From Marisa cornuarietis (lineage: Eukaryota; Mollusca; Gastropoda; Architaenioglossa; Ampullariidae): DNA of 64,000 nucleotides. The stretch spans positions 5,329,001 through 5,393,000 of the forward strand of contig SMMW01000001.1 of assembly GCA_004794655.1 (NCBI GenBank), in the 5' to 3' direction. Below are positions 22,821 through 36,399 of this stretch, piece by piece. Both the position numbers and the translations under genes were made by a program. The notes below the pieces were generated by a model that ran no database searches, was not told where the DNA came from, and saw only the letters and a list, made by a program, of their open reading frames with translations. Positions within the stretch are counted from its first letter, which is position 1, and each line of letters opens with the position of its first letter.

Positions 22821-22831
22821 GCGCGCGCGAG
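22754..22831. repeat. (GT)n microsatellite with CG-containing ends
   Basis: Perfect GT core flanked by GCGTGT and GCGCGCGCG, an alternating purine/pyrimidine tract of nearly 80 bases. Confidence 0.97.
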
Positions 22832-23922
22832 TAAAGTGTAGGTACACGTCCCGTAAAATACATCGTCCTGATTGTTAGGACTCAAAATTCAGGACGAGAA
22901 TAAATCTGCTGCAAAAACGCAAAACAAAACTTTCTTTTTTAAAAAACGAACCATATTTCAGGAAAACTATTTCATTCACGTATATTCATGTCAAACAAAT
23001 CATTATTACAGAAATTTACAAATATATCAGACTCCACAATTAGATTGTTAATGAACTGTAACTTATCTCAAATACATTTTTTACGGCCGAAAAAATACTT
23101 TTAAGTACCGTCTCTCAATAGTGCATGTGTGTCTTTCAGAAACACAATGATCTTACATTTAGTTTATATTTACATACCTTTTACTTTTTAAATCACTTGG
23201 TTCACTATCCCATAGTCTACCCTACTGGTCTTTCCGATTCTCAGTAAGATAGTGATGCCCCCTCAGCTGACAGATGGTACCTATTGTAAATCAGATGGTC
23301 TTGTCTGTAGTTACTTACATGGCTGCCAACAGTCTGACCATGTCGCCCTTTGCTACTTATTACACACCAAGAGTCTCCCTTGTCCTTACTGTAGCTTTCT
23401 ACGCTTCAAATAAATAAATAAATAAATATTGTACGCCTTGAAGAAAGGGTAGTGACAATAGTGCATAGTACAATAGTTTCGATCACCCAGTGTGCAAGTC
23501 TCTGGCGGTTGATGGCGTGAGTCAAGGTGATGCTTGAGTGGCCTGCGCAGAAAAAGAAGAACCGCGCCCAACATTTGATCTACAACTTAGGTGACGGACA
23601 CACGGACACACAGAAACACACATAAACACACGCACCTTTATCTTTGAGAGGTAGACGGATATTTCTTCACTCGAGTAACGAAAAAAAAAAAAAAGTTGGA
23701 AAAGGCTAACGACAAGGAAACGTGGCATTAAACCCCTTCCACCCTCTAAAAAAAGGTGCGAGCTAACTTGCGAGAGAACGAGAGAAGCGATGTTGCCAAC
23801 CATAGTCTACTTACGAAACTTTAAAGACAAGCGAGTGTACATATAATTTTGTATGGGCATACTGCGATTGTTTAATCACGTAATTACACGTGCATGTACC
23901 CACAACATTACATAACTGAACC

Positions 23923-23944
23923 GAATATATATATATATATCGGT

Positions 23945-23999
<55 letters not shown>
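23923..23999. repeat. (TA)n followed by (AC)n
   Basis: TA run at 23,923-23,941, then a perfect AC run from 23,945. Confidence 0.97.
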
Positions 24000-24001
<2 letters not shown>

Positions 24002-24184
24002 GCATACTGACTGGCGTGCTTTACATATACGCACACGCGTGTATGCTGGCGGACGCATTCTTACTCACACCACTTATGCACTCGTGTATTCTCTTTCACA
24101 CACAATCTCTTCTCTCTCACACTCTTATTCGCAACACCTCTTTTCATTCTTTATATTTTGTCCTTTTGTGTATTCGTATTCTGT

Positions 24185-24345
24185 TCATGTCTCCCACTTG
24201 TCTTAAGCGCCGAGAGCATGGTCCTTCTGGAGCGTGATTATGCACTATAAAAATCCCTCAATTATGATGATTACTGTTGTTGTTGTTATTGTTGCTGTTA
24301 TTATTATTACTATTGCTGTTGTTATTATTACGATTGCCCATGCAT
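24185..24345 (+). mobile_element. 3' end of a retroposon family, copy 2
   Basis: TTAAGCGCCGAGAGCATGGT, then CCTTCTGGAGCGTGATTATG and CACTATAAAAATCCC, followed by a trinucleotide-rich tail of ATT, GTT and ATG. The core matches 7,385-7,460 on the other strand. Confidence 0.6.
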
Positions 24346-24349
24346 TACT

Positions 24350-26200
24350 GTGGTTGCGAGTGATAAAGCGGAATCAGGTATCTGAGAACTCATGTGAGCT
24401 AAATAAGTCACCGTGTTGCCCTTTTTGTAATTTTTGTAATAAATGCGATGCGAAGGTGATGTTAAACCTTTAATTTCCCAGGACCAAGATAACAGCGAAG
24501 TGTGCCATGAAGGGCGACCAAACAATCTCAGACAATCTCAGAAATCTCTCTTACGCCCCCGTCATAACGACAACCCTGTGTCCGCCGCAGATGTGTAATG
24601 AATGATGCGTTTTCGCTTCAAAAAGAAATAATAATGACAGTGAACATGGAGCGCGAACTTCAATTTATCATCCGTCTGAACATTCGCTAGGAACAAGACT
24701 TGAATCCTTAAAATGTTACCCTACTCCAAACGCAGCCCAAGTTAACCTGATGGGAATGAAAAGCATTTCCAGAAAGCAGTCGCTGCTGGGACTACTTGTC
24801 CTAAATAGAAGGTACATGCATTTCCTGTCTGAATTTCAGCTGTCTAAACAAAGTTGTGGAAATTTATGCTCCTTGCCATGTATTCCTATTTATTCCCATT
24901 GCCAAGACTTTGATCGCGTGAGGTGACTGGAACTGTCGGACTACGTCACCAGCTAACGTCTTACAGGTGTTTATAGTAAAGTTTGCATAGCGCTATTTTC
25001 CCTTCTCTCTCTCTCTCTTTGTTTTGTGATCCTGTATTCTTTCAGTTTCCGCACCGAGTGAGGCGTGAGAATCACTCTTTAAGTCCTGTAGCATAACAGA
25101 GACGTTCGGCCATTTTGTTGCTGTGCCCTTGCACCTCGGTCTTCGCTGGCGCCTGCATGAAATCCTAAATAGTAATCATAAAGCACGAGACCTTGACATG
25201 CGCATGTCTGTTTTCTGGGACTCCGTGCAGGCGTGGAAAGCACGAACGTTCACAATCTGTTAAACTGTAACCGTTTTGACGAGCCCTCTCTAGCAGTGGA
25301 GACAGGAAGGGCATGATGTCAGTATTCATGTTGGCCCTGTAAAACTTTCACGACATGATGGCGGCAAGCTCTCAGGCTTGTGCATCATTTCTATCAGTAT
25401 TTTACTGTCTCGCTCCTCTAATCCTGATATGTTAGGATAACTGGGTTCTCCAGAGAGGCTTAATAAATACAACCAGAAGTGCCGTCTGGGATAAATGTAA
25501 CCGACCTTACCAGAATTACTAGCTTCTGAACTTGAACAAAATCGTCAGGGAACTATTTTAAATCAAGAATTAATCTATCACGATTTTTGAAGGTAAAAAT
25601 TTACGTTTTCTGTAGTCTTCTCTATTCTGATAGCATAAGTACCCTTTCCAAAATGGCTAGGTGTCAGGGTAGACACTGTGTTTGAATTAAAAGAGACGTT
25701 AGAGGGAATTTAAAACATAATAATAATGTAGGCAGCAAAGTTACCTAAGCAGACAAAAATTCCTGGGAATGTGCAGACAAAAAAAAAAAGAATTAGGAAG
25801 AAACTTTTCGGTACATGCGCAAAATCCCGAAAAGCAGCCGGCTACAGGCCCCTTAACACACGCACGTGAGGCCTCGTTGCATTCATCTGACTATCAAGCG
25901 CTACGTGGTCTGCATTGTCTACAGGTGTTAGTGCACCCAGCGACAGCCACTGAGCTGCAGGGAGTGGGTCGCAGACCCGCCTTTTTAGCACGCGCCGAGC
26001 TAAAGTCGATGGCAAATCCAGCAACAAAGACATGGAAATGAAGCTGCTGACGCTGGCCAGAAACTTGTTTACTTGAGGCGGTCGGCAAGGGCTAGGGATC
26101 CTCCGTCACCGGCCTAGACAGACGGGCGGTTCTGTGGCCGGCCGAGCCTCCTGTCGCCAGTCCCTCTCCCAGGACATGGAGGACGTGGTGGGTGTCACGC
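24350..26200. other. Non-repetitive intronic stretch
   Basis: About 1.8 kb nearly free of simple repeats. No coding exon recognised. Parts have balanced composition and could be regulatory. Confidence 0.4.
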
Positions 26201-26224
26201 ACTCTCAACCTGATCCTCACGCAC

Positions 26225-27235
26225 CTTCTGAAGGTGGTGATGTCACGTGCGTTCTTAAACTACTCATAACACGTACGTTCTAAAGATGGTCATAAAATAC
26301 AACTTTATTAATCCACAAGGGCAATGCTAGACACAAAATTAGAGGCAACTCTTTATGTAAGCGCACGACAACAAAAATGGTAAAATGGGAAAAGAGTAGT
26401 TGTGTGCAGTTCAAGGTCGCGAATACACATCCTTTCTCGAAGAATTACCATATTACTTTAGTTGACATAGAAATAGACGCCTCAACCACACGCCTTACCA
26501 GTAATTGTGGCAGATCGGTCTAAAGTAAAAGGGGCTCCAGAAGCCAGTAATGTCTAGATCAGATTTACTTTCATACAGCCAGGTCTCAGTAAAGGCCAGC
26601 AAACAAGCATTCCCGTGTACCCGGAAGTTGCGTACATACGCTCTAAGATCGTCAGTCTTATTACAAAATTACTGGACGTTGGACATCAGGGAAGATGAAA
26701 GAGGGGAATTCTTGTGTCGATCGTCAAGGCAAAACTTCTTGTCTCCGCTTCATGCCGCCCCTGCACCCTGCGACTGCGAGACTGGGAGTGCAGTTGAATG
26801 TCGACATGTAGAGCAGGAAAACAGAGGAAGAGAAGCGAAAAAGAAGCAAGAGCCCACGGGAGTATGAATCCGAGGGGCGGGGGGAAGGAAGGGGCGGCCC
26901 TAAATTGAGGATTGGTCCGCCATTTTGTCAGCTAATGCTAACGGACACAAACATTTGACCTGCATAAAAAACCTTGGTAAGTCCGTCCACACGATCTTCG
27001 TCATCGCACACAGTCGCGACACTCCAAGTCTGACACAAGTTGAGTACACAGCACGGGAACAGTCGAAAATCGAAGAAAATGTAGAAGATTGAGGAAAGAA
27101 TCGAGAGGTGCAGATCGAAGAGCGGCCACCTCGAATCTCACTCTCTCCCATGTGCGTTCTGAGTATGGTATAATGCATACGTTCTAAAACATGACAATAA
27201 AATGTACGTTCTGAAGATGGTCACGATAAGAGTTA
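26225..27235. repeat. Minisatellite interrupted by a LINE derivative
   Basis: Units with ACGTACGTTCTAAAGATGGT and CATAAAAT lie at 26,225-26,290 and again at 27,145-27,235 (GTGCGTTCTGAGTATGGT, GTACGTTCTGAAGATGGTCA). The sequence between them is a minus-strand LINE derivative. Confidence 0.65.
26289..27150 (-). mobile_element. LINE deletion derivative: 5' region, part of endonuclease and 3' end only
   Basis: On the minus strand a 5' leader is followed by FCNKTDDLRAYVRNFRVHGN, then ACLLAFTETWLYESKSDLDI, and after a frameshift DRSATITGKACG-stop-GVYFYVN and RERMCIRDLEL. This is the start of an APE-type endonuclease of a CR1/L2-like element. The sequence then passes within about 50 bases to a LINE-like 3' end, TTGTGGATTAATAAAGTTGT. 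The rest of the endonuclease and all of the reverse transcriptase are missing. Confidence 0.8.
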
Positions 27236-27239
27236 TTGT

Positions 27240-28465
27240 CAGACTTCACCACATATTGAAAATCCTTTTACACATCGAAGGTTGCCATTGAACTGTCCAG
27301 AGAGTTTGTACAATTAGCGTGAAGTACCTTTAATCTTACCTGTGCCCAAGCTTGCCAGCAGAAAGCTGACCACCTGAGTGAACTCCTGTATTCATTTTAC
27401 CTCGCCTCTTTTTTTAAGCCTGCCAGTCCAAAGGTGACCATCGGAGTTTGAGCTGGGTACAGAATAATTTTGTGGGTTTTACTTACTCTCGTTACAAGAC
27501 ACTCTCAGCGGTTTCGGCTAAATGTTATTCTTACACAATTCCATGGTATTTGCAAATTCTAAAAGCGATGAACTCTAAGCAATTTTCAACAGCGAGAACA
27601 AAACCTGAAAGCCTACTGTGCTGGCACTCTGTCATGTGATGAAGATGAAGACTTCAACCGCGAAGATGAGGATCATGGTAAAATAATCAGCGTCTGAAGG
27701 AGGTTTGTCAGGGAATATAATCACACAACATTCCATAGTGAAGTGAAGAAGCGACGTAAATAAAGGGGCCCAAATAAAAGACACGTGTCGGACATTAAGA
27801 AATGTTGCAATTAAGCAATGTCATCACGGAGTGTAATATAATGTCTGTATGTAGTAGCAAAGGGGGCACCCGGAGAGCAATAAATTCCTTGGGTGATATA
27901 CAGCAGCTGGACATCAAGCGACGGTAATTAATGTTGGCGTTATGCAAGAAAGAAAAAGAGAAAAACTACTCAAACAGAATTTTCTCGAAATTCGTGTAAC
28001 TGACACAAGAAAGTAGTTCTCTAGGTTTGAAAAATAACCGTTGACAAGAACATGGAAAAGAAATGGCGATTCTAGGGAGGGGAAAAAAAGAAATAAGCAT
28101 TACGCAGCGGTAAAATATTTGTGTCTTACCTGTAAGATTTGTAAACGCCTCTTCACACACGAAATGTTTTAATACGTAATATTTTCTCCTTACCTATAAA
28201 TCTGAAATTTTTCCGCTTACTGATATTTGCGAAAAAATTATGTCAAGCTTTCGTTGGTTAAGATGGAATAAACACGCACACACCGGTGCACATTAAAATG
28301 ATCTTATAGAATACACGTACACGCACGCATAAACACATACACACAAATCCTCCCATTATATATATATATAAAACAATAACACACGCGAGCGCCAGTACCG
28401 ACATGCCATAAATTATGTGACCAGTTACCAAACTGAGTAGTTAATACTATTTACACTATCTGTAT
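27240..28465. other. Intronic DNA, nothing recognised
   Basis: AT-rich, with a short (TA)n near 28,358; no element or exon supported. Confidence 0.45.
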
Positions 28466-28470
28466 ATCAG

Positions 28471-28727
28471 GGTTGCACAGAACATTTCTAATTTTAAACA
28501 CTTTTATATCTTAAATCTATTTAGATAATCAGTTTTTAAAAACACAATAATTGTGAAACATTTAAATTCAAATTGTTTTAAATAAGATAAACCTGCTGAT
28601 AAGACTCAACACACTTTTTTGCATGCACTTGTGTAATGGACTAAATGGCATAGGAGCGGGTTTTTAAAAAAAATTAAATTTACTTTTTTTTAGAACAGCT
28701 TTAAGCTGTAGAAACTTGTTGTGCAAC
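28471..28727. mobile_element. MITE-like element, copy 2
   Basis: It opens GGTTGCACAGAACATTTCTA and closes with the near complement (GAAACTTGTTGTGCAACTTT). The interior shares CTTAAATCTATTTAGATAAT and AATAAGATAAAC with the copy at 7,794-8,056. AT-rich and non-coding. Confidence 0.65.
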
Positions 28728-28734
28728 TTTCATC

Positions 28735-31565
28735 TGAAGTCAAAATTTTGTATACCTCTTAGTTACCTGGGATAAACAAAGAGGTAAATCAGGAAAGGAT
28801 CGGACCGTTTGGTAACACCTGCTTGCTCCCGCCTCAGATGTTTATGGTACTCCGCACTGTGTTAGTATACAGGCGCTTGTTTGTTTGTTTGTTTTCTTGT
28901 TTGTTTTTGTTCCGCTTTGGCATTTAATGCCACCTTTACCTTCACCTTTAAGATATTTTTTTAATAAACAAATGGGAGGCCGGACTTATAGAAGTAAACG
29001 TTTCCCCTAAGCGTACAGCATCACCACTAGAGGTAGCAGAGCTGAAAAATAAATGAATAATTAATAGTATTGCCAGCAAAGCATGTGATGAGTGATGCTG
29101 TACAACGCATGTCAAGCTACACTACTTTAAAAAGTACTTTTTTCCAAAATGGCGGCTTTTAAGGTGCTATCATCGTTTGAACATGAACACCTCGCAATAC
29201 AAAAAAATGAAAGCAAAACCAAAGAATAAGTATTATTTTGCATGCAGACTTGCTCTTAAGTTCTTACATGTACACACACGATTTTGTTTCCAGGTGTAAC
29301 ATACAAAATACATGTGTATCCAACTGAAACGTTTCAGAAACCCGTTTATGTGTTTGCTTGTGTGGCTGGTTGTTTTTCTTTAATAGAAAAATTATGGGTG
29401 TAAAATGAACTTACTACATTTGAAATATTTCCACACTAGTTTATAGCTTTAGTACAAAGAAATTAAGAAAATAAAATAGTTTTCTTTTTTACATCATGCT
29501 GTTGAACTTGAAATGTATGTTATCCATTGAAATTTTAAAATATTCAATCAGATAACTTAAGATATTAAACTTAGTAAATAAAATTTGTTTGCTGTAATTA
29601 TGCGCTTATCGAAGTGCGTACAAAATTCCCAGAAGTCTGCGTAGGGATTGGAGGTTCACATCGTTCGAGGCACGTGCACTTAGCTCGTGAGGTATTAGAT
29701 GTTTGGCGGCTGGTTACATCACATCACTTCTCATCTAATTGCTGCCATCCCCACAATCCCCTAGCATCACTGTTGCGCTACAATAACATGCATGACTGTA
29801 AATAATATTTTATAATTAGTTTAGTCTTTTTCACTTTCTGATCAACTTTTCTGCGAGTTTAGGCCAGCCCGAGCCCCCCGCCCCCAACCCTTCCCTCTTT
29901 CTCTCTTCAGCCCTGGTATATCCCATCGACATCGCGCGCTGTTGCTGACGCTACATTACTGTGTGATACCTTTAAGTTATGCAATTTTGAATTACCTTTT
30001 CTTGAATTTTATATAGTAATGTATGTATGACTGCTTTGTAAATTCTTACATGCCAAGACAAATTTGTACATCTTCGTGCTTTTCAAACCGTCTCTTGAAA
30101 TGGACCAATGGCCTGATTAATGAAGCAATTGGATGCCTTTTTCGTTGTTTGCTAGTCCCTTGAGAGCATGGTCTTACCTGTCCTTGTCACGAGATGTTTT
30201 CACACACCTTCGTGCTTTGATTCGCTGTGCCTAAGGGGCTTTTAAAGTTTATAGATTTTTCTCAGGTTGATCTAGATAGCTCAAATTAGCTGCATACAAA
30301 AGCGAAAGGTATTTGAAAAAATCACTCTGCTTATTTGGTATACAGTCGTTTGTATAAGAAAAATCGTAGCTTTTGGTTACTAGTATTTTGTTTAAAATAA
30401 AAAAGTAAGCTGGCACGATAGTCATTGGCCACGCTGCCGGAGCGACCGACGGGCACACGACCAATGGGCCTGCAAGACTGAGAACGTTGACCTCTGGCCT
30501 CGGTGCCAGGGAGTTTCATTTCTTCGTTGTGAAGATGATGTACAGGTGAAATTACTCAGTTTCAAGTGCTTGGTATCATTGTGAAAGTGGTGTACAGCTG
30601 TAATTACTCACGCCCCTGACCCCTAACTGCCGGGTACATTCCAGTGTCGCCAGGAGACGACTAAGGGACCAGTGAAATGAGCGACAAACATCATCAACCC
30701 GCGCCTGCAATTTGCTCAAGACTTACCAAAATCTTCCTTCAAAACAGCGCCCGCCAATATTTGCGTGCGCGCATTTCGACAAACATGACGGTCATTCCGC
30801 GCACGGCAGCCATGTTGTCAGAGGCAGTCTGTGCGTTCCCGACAGCCCCTAGTCCGCCAAAGGGGGCTTAGAGCCCATCTCGCTAGTGTTTGGGGACGGC
30901 TTCGGCCACGAGTCTGCATGGACTGGGGTTCTTTTCCTCTTGAGTACCTAATGCTGCAGGTTAAGTGTGTTCTTTGCCGACCAAAATTTGCTAAATGAGG
31001 CCTGTTTCTTCAAAAAAAAAAAAAAAAAAAACCTCCGAATTTACATCTGTTATTTCACAGGTCAAACATTCTGATCATCTGATAAGGACCGTATCCATAA
31101 AGTAGTTTCTGGACAGATTAATAAAATTGATAACACGGCACGATAAAACGTAGGTCCAGGTCTTGAGACGCAAAGCTTTGCATCAGATTGTGAGCACTGG
31201 GAGCCTCTCGCGCACAACATATCATTTGATCAATTCTTTGATTTACCCGAGAGCAATAAAAACATGCAGGTGTTTGTTTACGCCTGAATCAGTTTCATTT
31301 CTTTCTTACACCTTCTTTCCTGACACGAAAAACATGAAAATCAAGGGCTGTTCACGAATCCGCAGCGTTCAAACGTTTGCTTGTTAATCGTCCGAGATTT
31401 AAGATGCAATATTTCTTCTTTTTGCTGTTTTTCGTCTGTTTCTTTCTTACTCTTTCTCTCTCTCTCTCCTGCGTCTGATTTCTGCAACTACAGTAAATAC
31501 AAGAAGCTCTCACGTGTGCTGCCGTTCATTTTGTGCTGCTGTTTAAAACGGATGCGCGTACATAC
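28735..31565. other. Intronic DNA with scattered non-repetitive islands
   Basis: No exon recognised. Islands at 29,600-29,800 and 30,060-30,900 have balanced composition; a poly(A) run lies at 31,012-31,031. Confidence 0.4.
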
Positions 31566-31570
31566 AGACA

Positions 31571-31704
<134 letters not shown>

Positions 31705-32729
31705 TAGAATTTGCGAAGCATATTTCACCGTTCGGAGGCGAACCCAAGGCACTATGAAAATAAACACAAAAAACAAACCGATATTTAACCAAACGACGAG
31801 TGGATAAAATCAACATCATAAAGATTGTTCTTAACTGGGCAAATGTCGTTGAATGTTTGACCAAATTGTGTGTAAAGGCTACAGGAAACCAATAGTTCTG
31901 AGGCAAACGTTCAGGACATGAGGACTTCAGTCAAGTTCAGACTTGGTTGCCCATACATTGCCAACACAGTTCCCGATACAATGGGACTCTGGACATTTGG
32001 GAAGTTTGACGCTTCGACACTTTGGGACGACATTGTGGCAAACACGAGCAAGATGCATGGACGAAAATGGAAAACTTGAGAAGTAAGCGGTTTACGAAAG
32101 ATATCTTCAAAGGATTTACTGGTTTTCTAACGATTTTTAAAAATAATGTTCTCACTTGTAGTTCTTAAATCAACTCGCTAAAAAAACTTTCCTAATTTCA
32201 AAATAATTTACACGTTTTAGAATAATAAATCTTACAATAATTAATAAACATTGGTTTTTGAACATGTTTTTATCAAACCTTTTTTTTCTTTTGAAGGCTC
32301 AGTCTTAAAATAATCCAATAATTAATAAATGTCAGTTCTTTTACAAGGTAATTGCTGCTGTCAGAGACGTCAGTCTTCTTCTAAAGAAATAATCGAACTT
32401 CGAACTGATGTTAGAAATAATCGAACTTTGACCTGATGTTGGGGATGACGTGTCTCAAACACTTTCCGCAAAACAAGATAGTAGGTAATGTGGCAACAGT
32501 ATCATCTTATTTGTCATATTATAAGCCGTCATATATATATATATATATAAGGTGTTGGTAGTGTTGGAACGTGCTGGTGTTGGCATACCTCTGCTACCTG
32601 TTTGAAAGTCTACATAACTATGCGCCTGTTAATGTGTATATAAGTGGTTTGTCTCTCACACTGTCATGCATTTTTGAGTTGGGTTACATAATAAACAAGA
32701 AAAACAACCCGCCGCTGTCTGACGAGCTA

Positions 32730-33025
32730 AATGTATCCTGGGGTATATTGATGACCCTGGGAACCATATTAACTGTTTCTTGGGTGCCTTACTTATTGTA
32801 CCATGGGAAACTAAACTAATTGCACCCTGGGACAATGCTATACATGCTAGGACAATGTATTCACAGAAGCCATACTGATTACAACCTGGGGGACATACCA
32901 TACCTGCGGCCACAGCAACTGTACACTGGGGCCATACAGACTTACCCTGGGGGCTGTGCTGATTTACCCTGCAGGCCATACTGGCTGCACCCTAGGGGCT
33001 ATGCTGAATCTATCTTGCGGGCACA
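32730..33025. repeat. Diverged minisatellite, unit about 25-32 bp
   Basis: Units vary around ACCCTGGGGGCCATACTGAT. Around ten copies with much length variation; (TA)n lies upstream at 32,533-32,550. Confidence 0.7.
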
Positions 33026-33029
33026 AAAA

Positions 33030-34260
33030 AAGCAAATCTTCTTGCCCTCCCATCCCATCCTTTGCCAGGTAGCTTACGAGAACTAGTTAGCGTATTGACA
33101 AGATTACACAGCAAACGCCTTACAAACTACGAGGAATTAAGTGCACCACCTCCTAACCTTCTGACAAAAAAGAAAAGAAAAGAAAAATCGAGATGTGTTC
33201 ATTGTGGGGCCTTTTATTCAGGTGTCAGCAACACTTTCACTACCTGCTCACGTCCAGCTCCCTCCCACCTGGCGGTGCCTTTGAGCCGCCCTTAACCACC
33301 AGGAGACGTGAAAGTCCGTATTGACTCCGGTATTAACACGTGCCTATCGCGCACGAGCAAACAACCAACCTTTTTTTCTAAGTGTTCAGAGTTGATTCCC
33401 CTGCTCCTTCTGTACCAAGAAGGGATCAGAGCAGCACAGATGTATCATCTGAACCGCTGCGGGCAGTAGTGACATTAGAATTGTTGCGAACATTATTCTT
33501 TAGCGAATATCCAGCACTACTTCTAGAATCTCGGGGAAGAGGGGGAGGCTCTGTTGTGGGGTCGACATTTGAAGCCATTATTACACTGGAGTCAGATCTT
33601 TTTATGTTGATGACAAGCTCTGTTTAAATTAAGTCTCAAGTGCCTGGATGCTTAATTGTCTGTAAGTCCTTTTGTACACATGGCAGATTGGTTACAACTT
33701 TTGAAAGATCTATTCAAATATCCCATAATTTGCCTTAACTTAGTAAATTTTCTATGAAAGCTGTGCAATAAACATTATGCATGTAGCTTTTGTGTTCAAA
33801 TAGTTCATCTTTTATCTTAAGAGTCTACTAAACAGGACACATGTCGAATATTTGGCAAAGTTACTCGCCGATTATATAAGACTTTTCCAAACATAACTAT
33901 ATATTCGACGGCTTGTATTATAACTTTTTAACGGGAAATATATGGATGAACGTTGGAAAAATTGTAACGTGACGGTTAGTTAACAACTCGTCAAACTTTA
34001 CAAATCAAAATAAGTGTGTATGAAAGTTTCCCGGTAAACATGACATATTCACATAGGTGTTATACACGCCTGTTGCTTCACAAAGCGATTCTCGCAGTCT
34101 GTTATTGCTTGTTGTAACCAATTTGAATGATAAGATCATTTGACCGCCAGCAATTCTACTGGTAATCTAAACAGTAAGAACTTTAGAAACAGCGGCCATT
34201 TCTGCGAACCCTGGTTTATCACGAGAACCCCATAGTATCAAGGTTCTTGTGGAGCGATTA
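33030..34260. other. Intronic DNA, nothing recognised
   Basis: Unique-looking, AT-rich in its second half. Confidence 0.45.
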
Positions 34261-34262
34261 AT

Positions 34263-35405
34263 TTACTTTCTGGATTTTAATTCGTTGGACCCGACCAGCT
34301 GACTGAGCCATCCAAAAACTCCAGCTAAGAGTTCGTCGGCTTCACACTCCGAAGCATTCACTTTGTCAGCCCACCTCCGAGAGAGTGCGTCAGAATGCAT
34401 AAGCGAGCTTTTTGGCGTGTCTACCGTGTCTACCATGTCTACCATGTCTGTCCCACTCCATGCAAACCACGGCCGACCGCCAGCTGCTCGTTTTGACGAA
34501 AGGCTGTGAGCAAACTTTGCCAAGCAAACAGTACAGGTGCCGTGCGTGCGTGTGTGGCATGCAGCCCCCCACCCATCCTTCACTGAATGTGTCAACTACG
34601 GGAAGAATTTAACCTTTTTACGGACAGGTTTTAAGCAGCAATCAGCAAAGAGTTATATCTGGGAATGGGGGTGGGTTTTTTTGGAGAGGGGGCTACTGGA
34701 TGAAGAAATGAGGGGGTATAAAAACACCTATATCTATACATAATAGTCTAACTATGAGCTATAAAAGTTAGTTAGTCGATTTGAGGACGTAGTATTTGAG
34801 AAAAAGTATTTCACAAAAGTAGTGTCACGGAGTCATGTCTGCATGTAGACCCTTATACGTACAAGTTATTTCAGGTATAGGATGTAGCCGCGCGTGGTAT
34901 AAACATCCGTGTTGCAACCAGGACGAGGATGACTGAGTCTCTATTAAACCAATGCAGCTTCTGTTCGTTCTGCATCGATAATCTCTCAATCCATGTTGTG
35001 CATGCCTGCAAATCACTGACTTGTGCAACAAGCCTGTAAAGGTCTTGGAGGCTCGGGAGGTGAAGATGCAAACAGCGTGCTGAGGAGCTTGATGGCTGGC
35101 GGTGAGCTACAAAAGGCTTTCCTCACGGAACTCATGTTCCCGAAAATCAATAATACAGAGGCTTGGGTAGGCACAGCAGCGGATTCAGCAGCAGGCTTTT
35201 CAGGAGGTGATGCGGTCCATGTTAATGAAGTCTGGCCACCACCTACTGCCTGCCCGTACGGGCACGCCCCTTCGCAACACAGCCCAGTCTCCATGGGTCG
35301 ATGCCAGACCAGTGAGGCGGAGTCAGGCTTGGATAACTTTATCACTTCGCTTATCTTCCTTGTGCGAGTTCTTTTCCTGCCTTTCCATCTCCTTCTGGTG
35401 AACAA
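34263..35405 (-). other. Cluster of protein-like minus-strand frames, unassigned
   Basis: Three minus-strand frames have non-repetitive, balanced composition: one ending ASECEADELLAGVFGWLSQL (34,263-34,595), one with LQDLYRLVAQVSDLQACTTW and IERLSMQNEQKLHWFNRDSV (34,874-35,125), and one with FGNMSSVRKAFCSSPPAIKL (35,013-35,405). They do not join in one frame, no family was recognised, and the splice sites are unconvincing. This could be a decayed retrocopy, a nested gene or chance. Confidence 0.2.
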
Positions 35406-35679
35406 GGAGAGGAAGGGAAGGGGAGAGCACTTTGAGCAGGACGCGCAGTGGGAGGTCCGTCAGTCATCTTCTGCTTTCGTCATAAGATGATGGAGAACGA
35501 GAAGAAACTATCTACCCTTATGAACAAGAAATGAAACCGAAGCAATCCGCAATCTTCCGTGGTCTCACAAGTACTTCTCGTGCATATAGCTGACCATTTC
35601 AAGCTTGAAAAAAGAATGCAGAGGCAAACAGGTCAACGGCAGACAAAGCGTTAATTGCTTAACCACGACCATCTGGCGC

Positions 35680-35687
<8 letters not shown>

Positions 35688-35746
<59 letters not shown>
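35688..35746. repeat. (GT)n(GA)n microsatellite
   Basis: GT run at 35,688-35,730 followed by a GA run. Confidence 0.97.
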
Positions 35747-36399
35747 CTACATGAGTATATAAACCCGAATGAAAAATCAGCATTATCCACATCTTATCGT
35801 AGAGAAGGGAGGTAACAAACTTACGACTGATATCTTTAATCATAAGCAACCATAGTTTTAATTCGAGGACATTTAGATTCTAGACTGACACATTGATTTC
35901 TTTAAAATTACGTACCTGTTTTATTTGTTTGCATTTTACCATCTGATGCTGCTTCTTAAAGTATGGTTTAAATAATAAAACAAGTGCTAGAAAAAGTAGT
36001 GAAAGAGAGAAAAACAAAAAGTGAGATGGGGGTGTAGAGCATCTGCTGATGGGTTCGTTGTAAGATGACGGCTCCTGACACTGTGACAGCTCGAGCATCT
36101 GTGCCCGGCTGACCCGAGCGTGGCGCGGGATAACACGTGACCCGGAATATGCAGCGCGTTTGCACTTTCTTCTGAATGCCAAGCATCAAGGCGTGGCATT
36201 TGTTGTAACAGACTTACAAGTCTAACTTACTCCCAGTTTGTGGAAGATTAATGATGGCGTCCATCAATCTAATTTTTTAACAAAAAAAAAAGAGGAAGAG
36301 AAATTATTCATATCAACCTTCACGGAAGGAAGAGCTATGTGTCGGTAGTGACAACAGTCATGCGTTTTGCTCATAATGATGTTGATAGTGAATGTTTTA

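Noticed and set aside
34418..34450. Short TACCATGTC tandem as a regulatory array
   Set aside because: Only about four 9-base units; too short to interpret.
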